DNA of 64,000 bases from Cristatella mucedo (lineage: Eukaryota > Bryozoa > Phylactolaemata > Cristatellidae). Location: NCBI GenBank assembly GCA_009760855.2, contig WPIO01000043.1, positions 1,180,001 to 1,244,000 of the forward strand. Reading direction: 5' to 3'. The number at the start of each line of letters is the position of its first letter. Position 1 is the stretch's first letter. This document shows positions 26,939 through 41,139 of this stretch, piece by piece. Made by a program: the position numbers and the translations under genes. Below the pieces are notes generated by a model. It did not search any database and was not told the origin of the DNA. It saw only the letters and a list, made by a program, of their open reading frames with translations.

Positions 26939-29900
26939 GCTGATTTTGTCCATATTCTTAGTTCTATGTGAGGTCAGAAGCCTGAACCGGCAACCGTTTT
27001 GTCCGACTTGGCTGTCAGAACCTCACATGGCAATGACAGCCATGGGAAGGGGAGGGATGGGGCTCGTGTTGCTCTGTGGAAGCATTGCACTTTACCCTGA
27101 GCACTTTTCTGCCGCTATTACTACACTGAGGCTGCAGCTTGTGCCGCCCTGTCGAAAACTACTGCGATGGTTTGACTGACCTGATGGATGTTGCCTGCTG
27201 ATTCACCCCGTGCCGAACAGGAAGAAAGCTTCTGTGTGCAACGATGAGTGCGACCGACAGTCTGTTGCTTCGACTGCTGTAGGCTTTTTACAGACAGCCA
27301 GATCGAGAAGATTCGGCTAGTAACTCTCCGTGATGTCATCTTGTCGGTGACTGTGATTAGTGAAGACGAGCTCAATGAAGATCCGTTCATTCATCTTCCA
27401 GGTACCGTCCGTGTGTGATACCTTGTGGGAACCTTTTTTCTCACTTAGCTCTAGCTTGTGCTTGACCTGCTTTGTAGTATCGTCTGTGCTGTTTAGCCTT
27501 GCCAAACCATGAGACCGAGTCCTTTATCCCTGCAATTCGTCCAAGTCCTGTCCTCTCACCTGTGCCTGTCGTCTGTAATCTCTATTGTAGCCGTGGCTAA
27601 TAGTCTTTTGGTGGCTTGGGCCTCTGCTTTAGTTTTAGTGGCTTTCTCATCATTTTTCACGGATTTGGCCTGGATTAAAGGTTCTTCTAGGAAATGCTGT
27701 ACAGCTTATCAGGGAAATGTATTTCCTTTCGTTTGAACCTGATATATGATACAACGGTCATCATCCCATAAATTTCCTCTTCACTGACTCCACCCTTTAG
27801 AAATACTAGTCACTGCTGTCTCTGAGAGCATCTCCAACGACAGCACATGAGCTCAATGCCTGCACTCGATACCGTTTTTCATTGCAGCTTCAGCCAAGTG
27901 TCGGCGTCTTCGAACTCGCATCGTGCAGGCCGTGGGCTTTGCCGTTGCTCCGGATGTTCTGCCGTGTACCGATGCTGGCCTCAATTGCACGGCTGCGCTA
28001 GACCTTATCTCCAGCAGCTTGAACAGCAGCTCGGCCCAGATCGAACAGCTTCTGCAGGAAATCGGCAGTTGCAATGGAAGCAGCAACAACAGCCATAGCC
28101 ACATGATAGAGCTTGTCGGGGATCCCTGCCCAACTCCATATACTGTCATCGACGTTATGAATCGTAGTATGGTGGAGGATTGCACACCTCTACAAGTGTA
28201 CGACTACTTTACCGGCAGTGAGCTGGCATTTGTCTTCACCTTCTTCTCAATCGCTGTATTCGTATTGTGTAAGTGTCATTGTCATCGTCAGTCCAAGCAG
28301 TTAGCACCTCTAACATCATGCACTGTTCTGGTTCTGGCTCTTAGTAAAATCACATGGGTCAAATGTCCTGTGCTTCTGGTATAGCAGTTATTCACATTCA
28401 ATGGAACAGGTTAAAGGGAGTTTTGATGGATTTAGTACTTCACTTGTACTTTCCATAGTTGCTTGTCTGATTATAGTTGGCGAAGCTTAACTGCGGAAGG
28501 TTATGTTACTTTGGCTCACTGCGACAGGTATTTACTAGTCTTTTGTTAGGTGGTAGTTGCTGCCCAGATGAAGATGTGCACATAGCAAGTCAATCGGCAT
28601 GTGCAGCACTAGTGACAGGTCCCAGGTCAGCAAGCACAGGCTTGCGCAGTAGTCTGCAGGTTCAAGACCTCTCATCCTATATCCGGTTTCTGTATGCAAG
28701 CTTGTGTTGGGCCGAGCTAGGACAGCAAACCTCCCCTTCCCTCACCATAACAGCTAGATGAGAGCCACCTCATAAGCATTGTTTTGTTGCCATGGCAACA
28801 TGATCGAGGTTGATGTGGGATGCTTATACTGTGTTGTTGTTAATGCGATTGATTAGTTTGCTGGTTCAGCACATTTCTATTGTTGAGAACAGTTTAGCCA
28901 CCTTGCTTTTAATGACGACTGTGATAATTGAGCACCAAATTTGCTTAGCATGTTTTGTTTTTATCCTCGTGATCTTTGCACTACAACGTGCTACCCCTTC
29001 AGGACAAGCATCTTGATTTTGGTTAGTCATTCTTGATAGCAAAAGCAACTATTCTATATGAGCACCTAGTCTTTGCTTCTTCTTGAGCATCTAACATCTG
29101 CACAGCAGTTGCATTGCACTGCTATGGTTTAGGCCCTATCTCAGGCAGAGATTTCACTGTGCAGATGTATATTGCTAGTGGTCATCCGGTAAGCTTTTTA
29201 AGTATGGGGTGTCTCGTTGATTCGTTCTAGGTTCCATTTCTTTCACGGCGTGCACTCGTCTTCTTGCCGGCATTATTTCCAAGCATATCTTAGGTTTTCA
29301 TTTCTATGCAGATGACACACACAGCTGTACCTCTGCATTGACTGTTCCTGCATTCCAGCACCTCAAGCTCGCCCGAATTCCTCACAGCTGCTTGTGTAGT
29401 CGAATTTGCACTTGGATGGTAGCACAATTTTTCAAAATATTGAGTTTATGATAAAAACCTACTTTATGGTTATGGGCACACGTGTTATCGCTATGATATA
29501 AGAAAGCCTAATGCTGAAAATTGGCTCGACCAGCATATCTAGCCTCTGTATATAATCTGGGTTACCCTTCTGAAACGACGTTTTGCTAGATGACTTCATC
29601 AGCTCCACGTTCAAGTCTGCATACTTGTGACTACTAAGCTTGGCAAAAAATGTCAGGCCTGCTTAGGTAAGGATACCATAGCCAAGTTGATCTAGACTTT
29701 CCTGACTCGCACTTTGCAGATAATTATTGCTATGCAATAAGACACTTACAGATACATGACTAGGCAGCTAAGCTTCTCTCTCGTGAACCTGGCAACTGCG
29801 GGGGAGGGGGGCTCCTATCAAGCAGAATATCGCCTTCAGAGTCCTGTCAATTACTTGTAGGCCTCTTCATTTTCTTGCTTTGGTCCACCTGTCTGAAATA

Positions 29901-32900
29901 CTTGCCATCTCTCTCCCGGGCCTTTTATCCTGCCAGGTGTTCCTCTGACTGGGGTCGTTTAGCTGTACCTCGAGTCGTCGGGTGACCGTGCCTTTAGCTC
30001 GTGTGCTCTTAAAGTCTGCGACTAGCTACCCACTGACGTCATGACGGTGTCTTGACTTGGCTGCATTTAGCTAAAGATCCGCCTGTTACTCGCAGCATTT
30101 GTTTCGACCATGTGAACCTTCGTTTATGTGCTTGCTGGCTGCCCTAGTGTGGCAAGCTGTGAAATGCTCTACAGTGACACCTAGTTCATCACCACTTGGG
30201 TGAGCCAAAGAGGACTAGCCCCAGCTCTGCCGGTCCTGTTAAGCTAGTAAGCATGGCAGCCTATACCTAGCTCCAGCCAGTTGCCTGGCAATACGTTACT
30301 GTGCCCAGCATTCTCGAATCAATGGGGGGCTGTCACTCCATTCACCACCTCGGAGGTCAGCTCCTCGCCAGGGCTACTTTTAGCACTACAAATGCAGTTT
30401 AGTTGCTTGGTCAAAGCTCCTTCTAACAAGCATAATTAGCCGACAAGGTAGCATGATCAAGGTGCATATTAGTATGCACCGTGTAATGGCTGTTGGAAGG
30501 CAACTGTGGTTTGCTTGATCACTTTGGCTCTTCGATTTCGTGCTCGACACATTTTAGCTCGTGCCAGTTGCCGTGCAGCATTGCCATGCACGCTTATTCG
30601 TCAGCCTGCACGTCCTTTTGTAGCCATAGTGGGCTTCCTGTGCTTGTACGCACACGTCAAGCAGCAGGAATGGAGGCGGAGTCTGGACAGCTGGCGTAAT
30701 CAGCTGCCACTCGCGGTCAAGAAGAGTAGCCACACGGCAGCCTATGCTGGTACGAAATGCTGTGCCGATGCCAGCCAGCCATGTCACTATTCCCCCTCCC
30801 CTATGTGCAGCCTGACCAGTTAGATAGACCATCGTTAGTTGCCCATCGGTACCATGTTTAATGCTTTAATGCTTTGCTTTATCGCTGTGTTCTTGCCTTC
30901 GAGTAGCCCTGGGCTAAGGTGCTTGCTCGTCATGCCCCTGGTCGTATGTTCGAGTCCTGCAGTGGGCGGTCTTTCAATGTCCAATTCAAATGGTGATGGT
31001 AGCCGAAAAGGCTCTTTTGGAATTATATAAATCAGGCTGGAGTCAAAGAATGAAGGGACCTAAAAGTGAGTGATAAACCTTGAAGTCGATACGTTGCTTG
31101 ACTGGTAGCCAGTGCAGGTTGGCAAGAAATGGTGAGATGTGGCAACTGCTATGCTCTCGACAGACAACCCTTGCTGCAGAGTTTTACACCAGCTGTAAGC
31201 ACCTGATTGCACAGGCTGGTAGACCAGCAAGCAGTGGGTGCAGAAGTCAAGACAGGGTGTCACAGATTCATGGACCGATTTAGTCGTGAGATAATGTAAT
31301 GTAATGTATCTCCGTCAGTAACTCCACAAAGTCATAAAGACCATGTGGGTGTTACGCAGGAGAGTTTCGTATAGCGCACTCACAGCCTAAGCGGCTTTCG
31401 GTACGCATTCGGTAGCCAACAGACTTCGTCTCACGCAACAAAGAGAAAGTGGGAAGCATAGCAGAGTCAGGAGAGCAGTTGAGGTAGTGAGTAGCATAGA
31501 AATAGCAGTTCAGGACCGCTGAAAAAGATGTGCCATAGTCGGCAGTTGGAGAGTAGATGTCGTTGCGTAAGAATTGTGGAAGCGAGTTCCCCAGTCTAGG
31601 ACCTGCAGAGCTAAAGCTTCTGTCGCCAACTGTCTTTAAGCGGAGGAATGGTACAGCTAATTTATTGTCCACACAGGACCTGAGGGCGCGAACAGGCTGA
31701 AACTGATGCAGCAGTTCAGCAATGTACGAAGGAGCCAAGTCGTGGCGGGCCTTATGGGTCAGCGTAAGAACTTTGCTCCGTATCCTTTGCTCAACCGGCA
31801 ACCATCCTAGCTCTTCCAGCAAAGGTGACACGTGCTCAAACCGCTGGGACTTGAAGACCAGCCTTGCAGCCATATTCATAGTCCGCTGTAGTGGCATAAT
31901 AGTTTTCTTTGGCAGCCCAGCCAAAAGGGAATTACAATAATCAAGCCGAGACAGAACTAAAGAGCTAGTTAAAGTTTTTACAAGCCACTGTGGGAGACAG
32001 CTTCTAATCTTGGATAGGGATAGGATGTGATGGCTAGCTGTAGAGGCAGTCTTCTGAATGAAGCTTTTGAAATTGAGGCAGCTGTCGAACACGATACCTA
32101 GATTACGAGCACGTGGTGAAGGTCGCACAATAGCATCACCTATTAGAACAGCGAAGCCTTTTAATCCAGCCACACGCTTAGGGTGTCCTATGAGCAGCAG
32201 TTCGGTTTTATCGTCATTTAATTTCAGGAAGTTTTCCGACATCCAGGATCGAATATCGGCAAGGCAAGCATTCAGTTTCTAAATGAAGTCTGTTGGCTAT
32301 GCTTACCAAAGGCTGCTTAGGCTGTGAGTGCTCTATACAAAACTCTCCTGCGTAACATCCACATGGTCTTTATGGCTTTGTGGAGTTACAGAGGAGATAC
32401 ATTGCATGTGGTCTAGCTTGTGTGCTCTTGTGTCCTTAAATTGTACATTCAATCACTAACCGATTGGCAGGCTTTTATTCCAGTATACTTAAATCTATTT
32501 GCAAGAGATTTAGCTCGGTTAAGGTAGTGTTCAAATAAATATCGTATTATTGAAATAATGAGCATACGAATAATATTATTATCATTATCTTATTTCTATA
32601 GCAGAAATATGTGCATAATCACAATTACCTATTTATATGGATTAAGTTGGCTATAGTGTCCTTATCGTAACGTACCTGAATGTCTGAATTTTTAGGAATG
32701 CTGGAAGTTTTCAGATTTGTATGTGTAAGCATAAAACCCTGGGTCTTAGTCCGAGTTTTATGTATGTGCTCTTCCTGACTCAGACCGTGGGTTCGAGCCC
32801 TACAGTGGGAGATCCTTCGTTGTCCACTGCAAGCAGTGGTGATAGCCGTTACGCCTCTTCTGCTGCTAAACAAATTAGGCTGTTGAATCAGCTAATCTTT

Positions 32901-35900
32901 AGCTTAAAGCTTAGGCAATCATCTAAAACGCAGTCATTTTGGAGCTTGGTACTGGAGATTCCGTGCAGAGGCTAGATTGGGTGTGATGGCCGACTCAATG
33001 CTGAGAGCAGGTCTCTCCAGATAGTAATAGTAATAATTTTTTTTTATAGCATCCTAAGAGGACTTAATTTTTATTCAAGCGTGGGACATTTGCCAGAGGG
33101 CTGGAGCCCAGGACCTCGGCCATCAAATACATTCACCTTGATCTTGATCGGGGCGAGCACCTAAACCACTGGGCAAACCAGCTGCAGCAGTTACTGACTG
33201 AGACCCGATTTGATCATTGCTGTTGGTTGATCTTGTCTCCATTCAATTTAAGACAGCTGTCATCTGAGCTTCAAGGTCAGCAGTGCAAGCTGCGAAGAAG
33301 TAAAGAGAGTCTCTAGTTACTTGAAGATTTGGAAAGATCAATGCTAGGGTTGAGCTGAATGTCATCTGAATAAAAATGAAAACCTGGATTTTGCTCTGCA
33401 ATGACTTCGGCTAGAGCTAGAGAATGTATTGGGCGATGCAACAATGTAGAGGAGATTACATAGTTACCCCATATTTTAGTGGCCCACTGGATTATGGTAG
33501 AGGAGCCATTTATCTAGGCTGTAAAAGTTTCTTCTGAGGTTGGACATAAACCACTGCTGTCCAATGCCAGTGATTAGCAAAGACTTTGCATTTCTGATTG
33601 TTGTCATACACTTGCAATACTGCAGTGTCTATGTATTAATTAGCTCTTAATCCCGACTGAAATTTACTTGCCAGGTTTGATGTTTCTAATATAAGCCTGT
33701 ACAGGTAGCTGCTTTGCCACTACCACTAGCTTGCTTGCATAAAGCTTTTCAACACAGTGAGCCTGGATTACGTACGTGATCAACAGGCTCTGTATGGATG
33801 GGGACCAATGAGGGACCTACAAAAAACCCCGGAGTGGAACTCGGTAAGTGACTGGTCTGCCAACTGCACGATACCGACTAGTTCTGTCACACAGATGCTA
33901 TTCGAACCTGCAATAATAACCGTCACTAACTAAATGTTGGCTAGTCAGAATAATAGAAACGGTCTGCTGATTTAATGCCTCGTGTATATAGCATGCCAGA
34001 AGAGCCTTAGCGGCTAGCACTCCTGCTTGCACTGTGCAATAAAGAATTGACGAATGCAGGACTCGAACCCACGGCCCGGATCGTCAAGTGCAAGCACCAT
34101 ACTCCTAGGCTGAAACAGGGGCAATTGTACTGCTGTGTTGATTATCTCGAATTTTTAGACCAACTGACTGAGAAAGTACTTTCTTAACTTCAGAATTGAG
34201 CTTTTTCTTAGTACTTATTATTTTCTTATTTCTTATTATAGAGAAGAAGACCATGTTTAATTCGGCCTGTATATGGGTGTTTGCTTTTCAAATTTAATGT
34301 AAATTTGAACATGTGCATTACTGTTAGATGAATAATCTGCCTGCAGACGTTATGAAAAATTGTGTGCCTGACAGCTAAAGGGGCCATTGGGAGGGTGGGC
34401 ACTTGCTGAGTGGTCACCATGAGCCCCCTCACCAAAGAAACAGCCTCGAGTTTCCTCACTGGCTCGATGGGGAAGGGCTCGGTCCCCTGCTCACTGCTTG
34501 CTGCTTGCAGTGGTGGCTTACAGACCGGCCGAGCAGATGCAGCTGGCTCGGTAAGGGCTGGTTGGGTCGGCTAGAGAGCTGAGGTTGACCAGTCCGGTGG
34601 TTGGAAGTCCTGTGGTCGACTGATCTGTGCAGACCTGCCAGCCTGGTTAGTTACAGTGGGAGCTGCTGAACTTGGAAATTCTGTTGATGGTTAGGCAGGT
34701 CAGATTCTCAGCCTCAGCAGGGGGTTAGTCACCACTTGAATTGTGTTCCCTTGAGACTAGAGGAGTCGGTCTTTGTGGTGAAATGAAACCTCCAGTCTGG
34801 TCCCGAAGACGAAAAGAAGAAGAGACAGAAGGAAAGCGAAAGTCATATTCCAACATCTTTGGGTGCTCGAGTCGGACATACAAGAACCGCCTGGGGTGTG
34901 ATCACGGCTGCAAGTTGCTCCCTGGCTCTCTGTCTGACTTGTTCAGGTGAAAGTAAGAAGTATGTTCACACGAGTTGACCGGCCTGCAGTGACACAGTAC
35001 TTGGGCAAGCAGAGATCAGTTTTGTCTGTAGCTGAGGTTAATGAGCGTTCGTCCACGCTCGGGTGTCCACGAGAGTGGCTGGCCCACGTAGACGTTCGCA
35101 TGAAAGGCGTGCCTCGTCCTCAAGCTGGGTGCTTTTGTGAGGGTATCCCCATTGCACGGCAGCCTTCTAGACAGTGACTACGGCTTTTGGGTGCACATTC
35201 CCTCTATGCCGAAAGCTCCGTTTCACAGGTTTGCTAACTTGTAAGTAGTTGATCGTGTGTGAGTGCACGAGTGAAGTATACTCCCATGCTCTCTTTCGCT
35301 GCGGGAAGCTGCTGAGGTGCCTGCTACGTGCGGCTGTCTGTCCATTGGCGTGGCTGTCCATTTGTTGTGTAACATCAAATCAAGGGCCACGGGTGAATGG
35401 GGCAGTACGGCACGGTCTTCTTCCTCTGTATTGCCACTACAGCCTCTTTTTGCATTCGGTGTGGGTGAGTTTGTGTAATTGTTGCTTCTGATCTTGGAGG
35501 TCGTGGACTCTTGTTCTTAGGACAGCTGTACATATTCTTGTATCGTTCCGGCTTTACGATAAATGCAGCCTGATTTGTGTAGGCGGCTCATACGTGGCCT
35601 TGCAGGGGTGGTGGGGGGCACAATCACATGGTGAGCTGTAGGGGTGATGTGCCACCCTCTTGGGTAGAACTTAAGCAACTACCGCCCAGTCTCCCTTCTA
35701 CCATTCCTATCAAAGACACTGGAACGGGTCGTGGCAGATCAGCTGAACTCGTATATCGAAACCTCACACCTTGCTAGTAAGTTCCAGTCTGGCTTTAGAG
35801 CTAATCACTCCACAGAGTCAACATTGCTTCGGGTATACAACGACCTACTTAGGAATGCAGACATGGGTAGAGTGTCTCTGCTTGTTTTGCTTGATCTTTC

Positions 35901-38900
35901 GGCAGCTTTTGACACAATCGATCACAAAGTACTTCTAGAGCGCCTCTCATCTCGCCTGGGCATCACTGGCACTGCTCTGCAGTGGTTCAGGTCCTATCTC
36001 CAGCATGTGCGATCAGGCGATTGCAGCTGGTGCAAAACTCTGCAGCTAGGCTTGTCTGTCGTGAGCGTCGCAGTTGCCACATTACTCCACTTCTCGCCGA
36101 CCTGCACTGGCTACCAGTCAAGCAACGGATTGACTTCAAGGTTTTGTCGCTCACTTTTAGGTCTCTTCATTCTATGGCTCCAGCCTACCTTTCAGATATA
36201 CTACCCCATCAGGCAAAGCATCGTACCACTCGCTTTTCGGAATCCAACAGTCTAGAAATACCTCGTACAAACCTTAAATCCTTTGGAGACCGTGCATTTA
36301 GCTCGTATGCTCCCACAGCCTGGAACTCCCTCCCGACCTGCATCAGAACATCCCCTGACCTGACCACATTTAAAAGAAACTTAAAAACATACCTATTTAG
36401 GACAGCATTTAGTGGGTCCTTGTGATTCGTCCTCGATGTGCTTATGCGTGCTGACACTGTTCATGCTGCCACTAACCACATTTGCATGCTGACCCAGTGC
36501 ATGTAACCCCTAACCATGTTATTCATTTTGTTTGTTTTTCAAGCATGATTTTACTTACTATTCTATTGCGTATCACTTTGCAGCAAATGTAAAGCGCCTA
36601 GATAGAGATTAAGTTCTCTGAGGGCGCTTTATCAAGTGCAATATTATTATTATTATTATTGTTATCTCAGTGGGAGACTCCAGAGTGTTGACGTGAATGG
36701 ACAAAGATCATCTGAAGTACCTCTAAAATATGGAGTACCTCAGGGCTCTGTGCTAGGTCCGGTCTTTTTCACCGTTTATACTCTGCCTCTTGCTGATGTG
36801 ATTGCCAAGCACAATCTAGGCTTTCACTTCTATGCGGATGACACTCAGTTGTACATTTGCTTTGATCCCTCCCAGCCTTCGAGCACCTCAAATTCTCTCA
36901 ACTCACTTGCTGCATGCATTGATGACATCCGATCATGGATGGCAGCAAATTTTCTAAAACTAAACGATGATAAAACTAACTTACTAGTTATGGGCAAACC
37001 TAGTGTGATTCAGAAATTGGAAAGGCTGACTTTCAAAATTGGCTCTGCCAGCATATCTCCAGCTGAATCAGCTCGAAATCTAGGTGTCATATTCCAAAGC
37101 GACCTCTCGTTAGACGACCACATCAGCTCCACAGTCAAATCAGCCTATTTTCAGCTTCATAACATTGCTAAAATTAGGGCTTGTTTAGATAAAGATACCA
37201 CATCTAAGTTGGTCCATGCATTCGTGACATCCCGTCTCGACTTCTGCAACTCACTGCTTACTGGCCTACCAGCATTTGCGATCGGGCGATTGCAGCTGGT
37301 GCAAAACTCTGCAGCTAGGCTTGTCTGTCGTGAGCGTCGCAGTTGCCACATTACTCCACTTCTCGCCGACCTGCACTGGCTACCAGTCAAGCAACGGATT
37401 GACTTCAAGGTTTTGTCGCTCACTTTTAGGTCTCTTCATTCTATGGCTCCAGCCTATCTTTCAGATATCTTTCAGAGATACTACCCCATCAGGCCAAGCA
37501 TCGTACCACCCGCTTTTCGGAATCCAACAGTCTAGAAATACCTCGTACAAACCTTAAATCTTTTAGAGACCGTGCATTTAGCTCGTATGCTCCCAAAGCC
37601 TGGAACTCCCTCCCGACCTGCATCAGAACATCCCCTGACCTGACCACATTTAAAAGAAACTTAAAAACACACCTATTTAGGACAGCATTTAGTGGGTCCC
37701 TGTGATTCGTCCTTGTTGTGCTTATGCGTGCTGACACTGTGCATGCTGCCACTAACCACATTTGCATGCTGACCCTGTGCATGTCATTCCTAACCATATT
37801 ATTCATTTTGTTTGTTTTTCAAGCATGATTTTACTTACTATTCTATTGCGTATCACTTTGCAGCAAATGTAAAGTGCCTAGAAAAAGATTAAGTTCTCTG
37901 AGGGCGCTTTATCAAGTGCAATATTATTATTATTATTATTATACCATCCGGTTTACTGTGGGTCCAGTAGGCATGCCTCCCTGTATCTACTTAACTGGCC
38001 AAGTTGTCTCTTAAAAGTGTTCCGACGATCTGTGAATTGTACCTTTTGTTACCTATTGTTTTAACTCCAGTGGCCTTAATTGGTCAGTGGTCATTGGCAG
38101 TTTATGAGTGCTCTTGGCTTATTCTTGGCAACTTGTTCTTCCAATCGTAGTTATCTCATCTGCTAGGAAATATTTTGTACATGCCTTCAGCTTCAGAACA
38201 CTAGGTGGCTTTATAGATGTACCCGGGCTTTGTGTATACCTGAAAACTTTTAATGTTCATAGACTAGTGCTCATGTTATGCGACACTGCATACTTAAAGT
38301 GAAGGCCATTCTCTTTAGAGGGCTGCTGTAGGAGGATTGCAGTCAGACGCCATACTTGTTGTGGACTGGTGCTGTCCTTTATATTTCTGGCATACACTTT
38401 CTGCTTTATGAATTGCGTTCATGCTCGGTTTTGTTCTTGCCCTGGGAAGTTGATTTCAGCTTTCTCGGCGCTTGGCAGGAATGCGTTTCTTGTGACCGTG
38501 GCTGTGTTTCTACTTTACCAATACCTGCTGATAACGTGTGCTCGTGGGTCGAAGATACAGGTGACGAGTTTCACTTTTGTTTATTTAACGCTAACTTGTT
38601 CTGTTTCTTTTCCAGTGTCCGAGTGGCTGGGCAAGCGAGACGACAGGCGGCAGGTGACGGTCAAGCTGAGCGAGCAGTCACGCTCTATTGACGTGCACGA
38701 CTCCGACCGGCACGCTGCAAGGCTGCGGCGCATAGCGTTCCGCGGTGACAGCAGTGTGCTGCTTCGGCTCGGCAGCGACAAGGGCCAGCGCTGGCTGCTC
38801 GTCAACGTGCCCAAGGAGTACGACCTGGTAACAGCTGCTGCTGCTGCTGCTGCCATAGCAGCTGCTGCCATAGCAGCTGCTGCCCTCGTGCCCACCCGCC

Positions 38901-41059
38901 TGCTCACGCGCTGCTGCTGCATGCATTGTGCGCGATTGCATGAGCTCTTGCTATGTTATTACTGATGCCGTTGCTGCTGCCTGGGGCATTGTAGCCGCGT
39001 CCTCCGTGTCCGGAAGGTTAGTAACATTTTTAACGTATGTTTAGAAGGTCGAAAGGATGCCTAATAATGCTAAACTTAGCAAGATTTTATAATGTGTACA
39101 ATATTTCATCAATCGGATCATCTACGCATTTTTGGGCGATGCTTTAATAATAATAATAATAATAATTCACTTGATAAAGCGCCCTCAGAGAACTTAATCT
39201 CTCTCTAGGCGCTTTACATTTGCTGTAAAGTGAAATGCAATGGAATGGTAAGTAAAATCATGCTTGAAAAACAAACGAAATGAATAATATGGTTAGGGGT
39301 GACATGCACAGGGTCAGCATGCAAATGTGGTTAGTGGCAGCATGCACAGTGTCAGCACGCATAAGCACATGAAGGACGAATCACAGGGACCCACTAAATG
39401 CTGTCCTTTAGGCAATGTGTGTGATTGCTACTTTAAAAATAGTAACCGTCGTCATAAAAGCCCACGTTACTTGACTGTGGCACTCCAACATGTCAGGCAC
39501 AGATTTCTCTGTCTGCTCGTTTTGAACTCCAGTTGCTGCTCCTCGTTCAACAATGTCATCGATAGCTTGAACCGAGTCCACAAAGGCTGTAGCCTCAATT
39601 TTAAAAAAAATACTAGATGAACAGCATCTTTTGTATAGCGACAGAAGAGCCTCTACGGCTATCACCACCGCTTGCAGCGACAGTAAAGGATCGCCCACCG
39701 CAGGATTCAAACCCACGACCTCAGGAGAAAGGTCGAGAAAAGTAACTGCTTTATTCGGTGTGCCATCACGACTCATAATAATTATATATTTAATGCATTT
39801 GATATTGTGCCTTCAGAGAACTCAATCTCTTTCTAGGCACTTCACATTTGCTGCAAAGGAAGCACGATCGAATGGTTAAGTCGTAGCATGCTCAATGACC
39901 ACAAGCATAACATGGTTAGGGGTGACATGCACAGGGTCAGCATGCAAGTTTGATTAGTGGCAGCATGCACAGTGTCAGCTTGCATATAAGCACATACAAG
40001 TCGAATCACAGGGACCCACTAAATATGCACCACTTGCAGGCCAACTTGAAATAGCTAGGTTCTCATGTTGGAATACACTTAAAGCAGAGCTAGACTCCAA
40101 AAAAATGGAAAGTTGTGAGCAATAACAAAGTCGGTCTTTTTTCCTGTGATTAAAGAAATTTGACTTAGGCGCTGTCTTGTCTCTCCTGTCATTGGAACGT
40201 GTAGCAACGGCAAGCCGTTATTCATTAGAAGAAAGTTCGACCGAAGCCTCACAAAGGAACTGCAGGTAAACGTGCAGACCGAAAGGTACCAGCTATATTG
40301 TACATCACGGCTTGCCCCTAGTCACTAGTATGTTTGCCGAGTGACCCATTAGGCCAACCAATCGTAGCTGAGAGTGCTACTTGAAGCAAGCTAAAAACCG
40401 TCATATGCAGACGGCAACGGGATTCAAGCTGAAATTGCATGATTTTGTGTAGGTCCTTGGAACTGAGCTCTTTCGTTCAAATCCAGGGTAGGGTATGACC
40501 ACCGTGATGGCCATCGTTCGGATATGCTTGTAACAGGTCACAGAGTTTACAGCCTGGGGCGGGAGAGATGATGTGTCAGGTGGTCTTTTCTCCTGTTGGT
40601 GGATCACTACACCAGGTGCAGTATGTGCTGTTCTACACATGCAGCCTCCTGAAGGCTTGCACTAACCAACGTGCCACCGTATTGAAGGGCACCATTCATA
40701 CCGCAAAAGTGTCTTTTCCTGTTTCTCTCCCGAGCTTGGCTGTTCGGTGTAGTGGCAGTGCAGTGGCTGCCTGTGTTGCCAGTACAAGTGGTCTAGCCGT
40801 GGCCATTGCTGCTGATCTGCCTGCTGCCGCTGCTTTTGATCTCACTGTTGGCATCAGTGCTCTGTGTTTGAGGTTCTGCAATTCGATTCGGCTTCAAACC
40901 GCGATCGTTTCATGAGCGACATGGAGTCATTCGCCATCGCCTGTCAGCTGCATGTCAGCTCGACTTTGGTCGTCACAAGCGAGCTACTTGATAATGCCAT
41001 TACCAAGTCGCAGCGTGACAAGCAGTTGGAACTGTTCTTCACCAGCGTCTTCGCTCAGG

Positions 41060-41139
<80 letters not shown>

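Noticed and set aside
27289-27298. ACAG acceptors within exon 11
   Set aside because: They either shift frame or remove the conserved LFT segment; TGTAG at 27281 gives both frame and alignment.
35731-37535. LINE-A open frames as host genes
   Set aside because: They are pieces of a non-LTR reverse transcriptase, truncated, nested and followed by ATT tails; many copies exist in the window.
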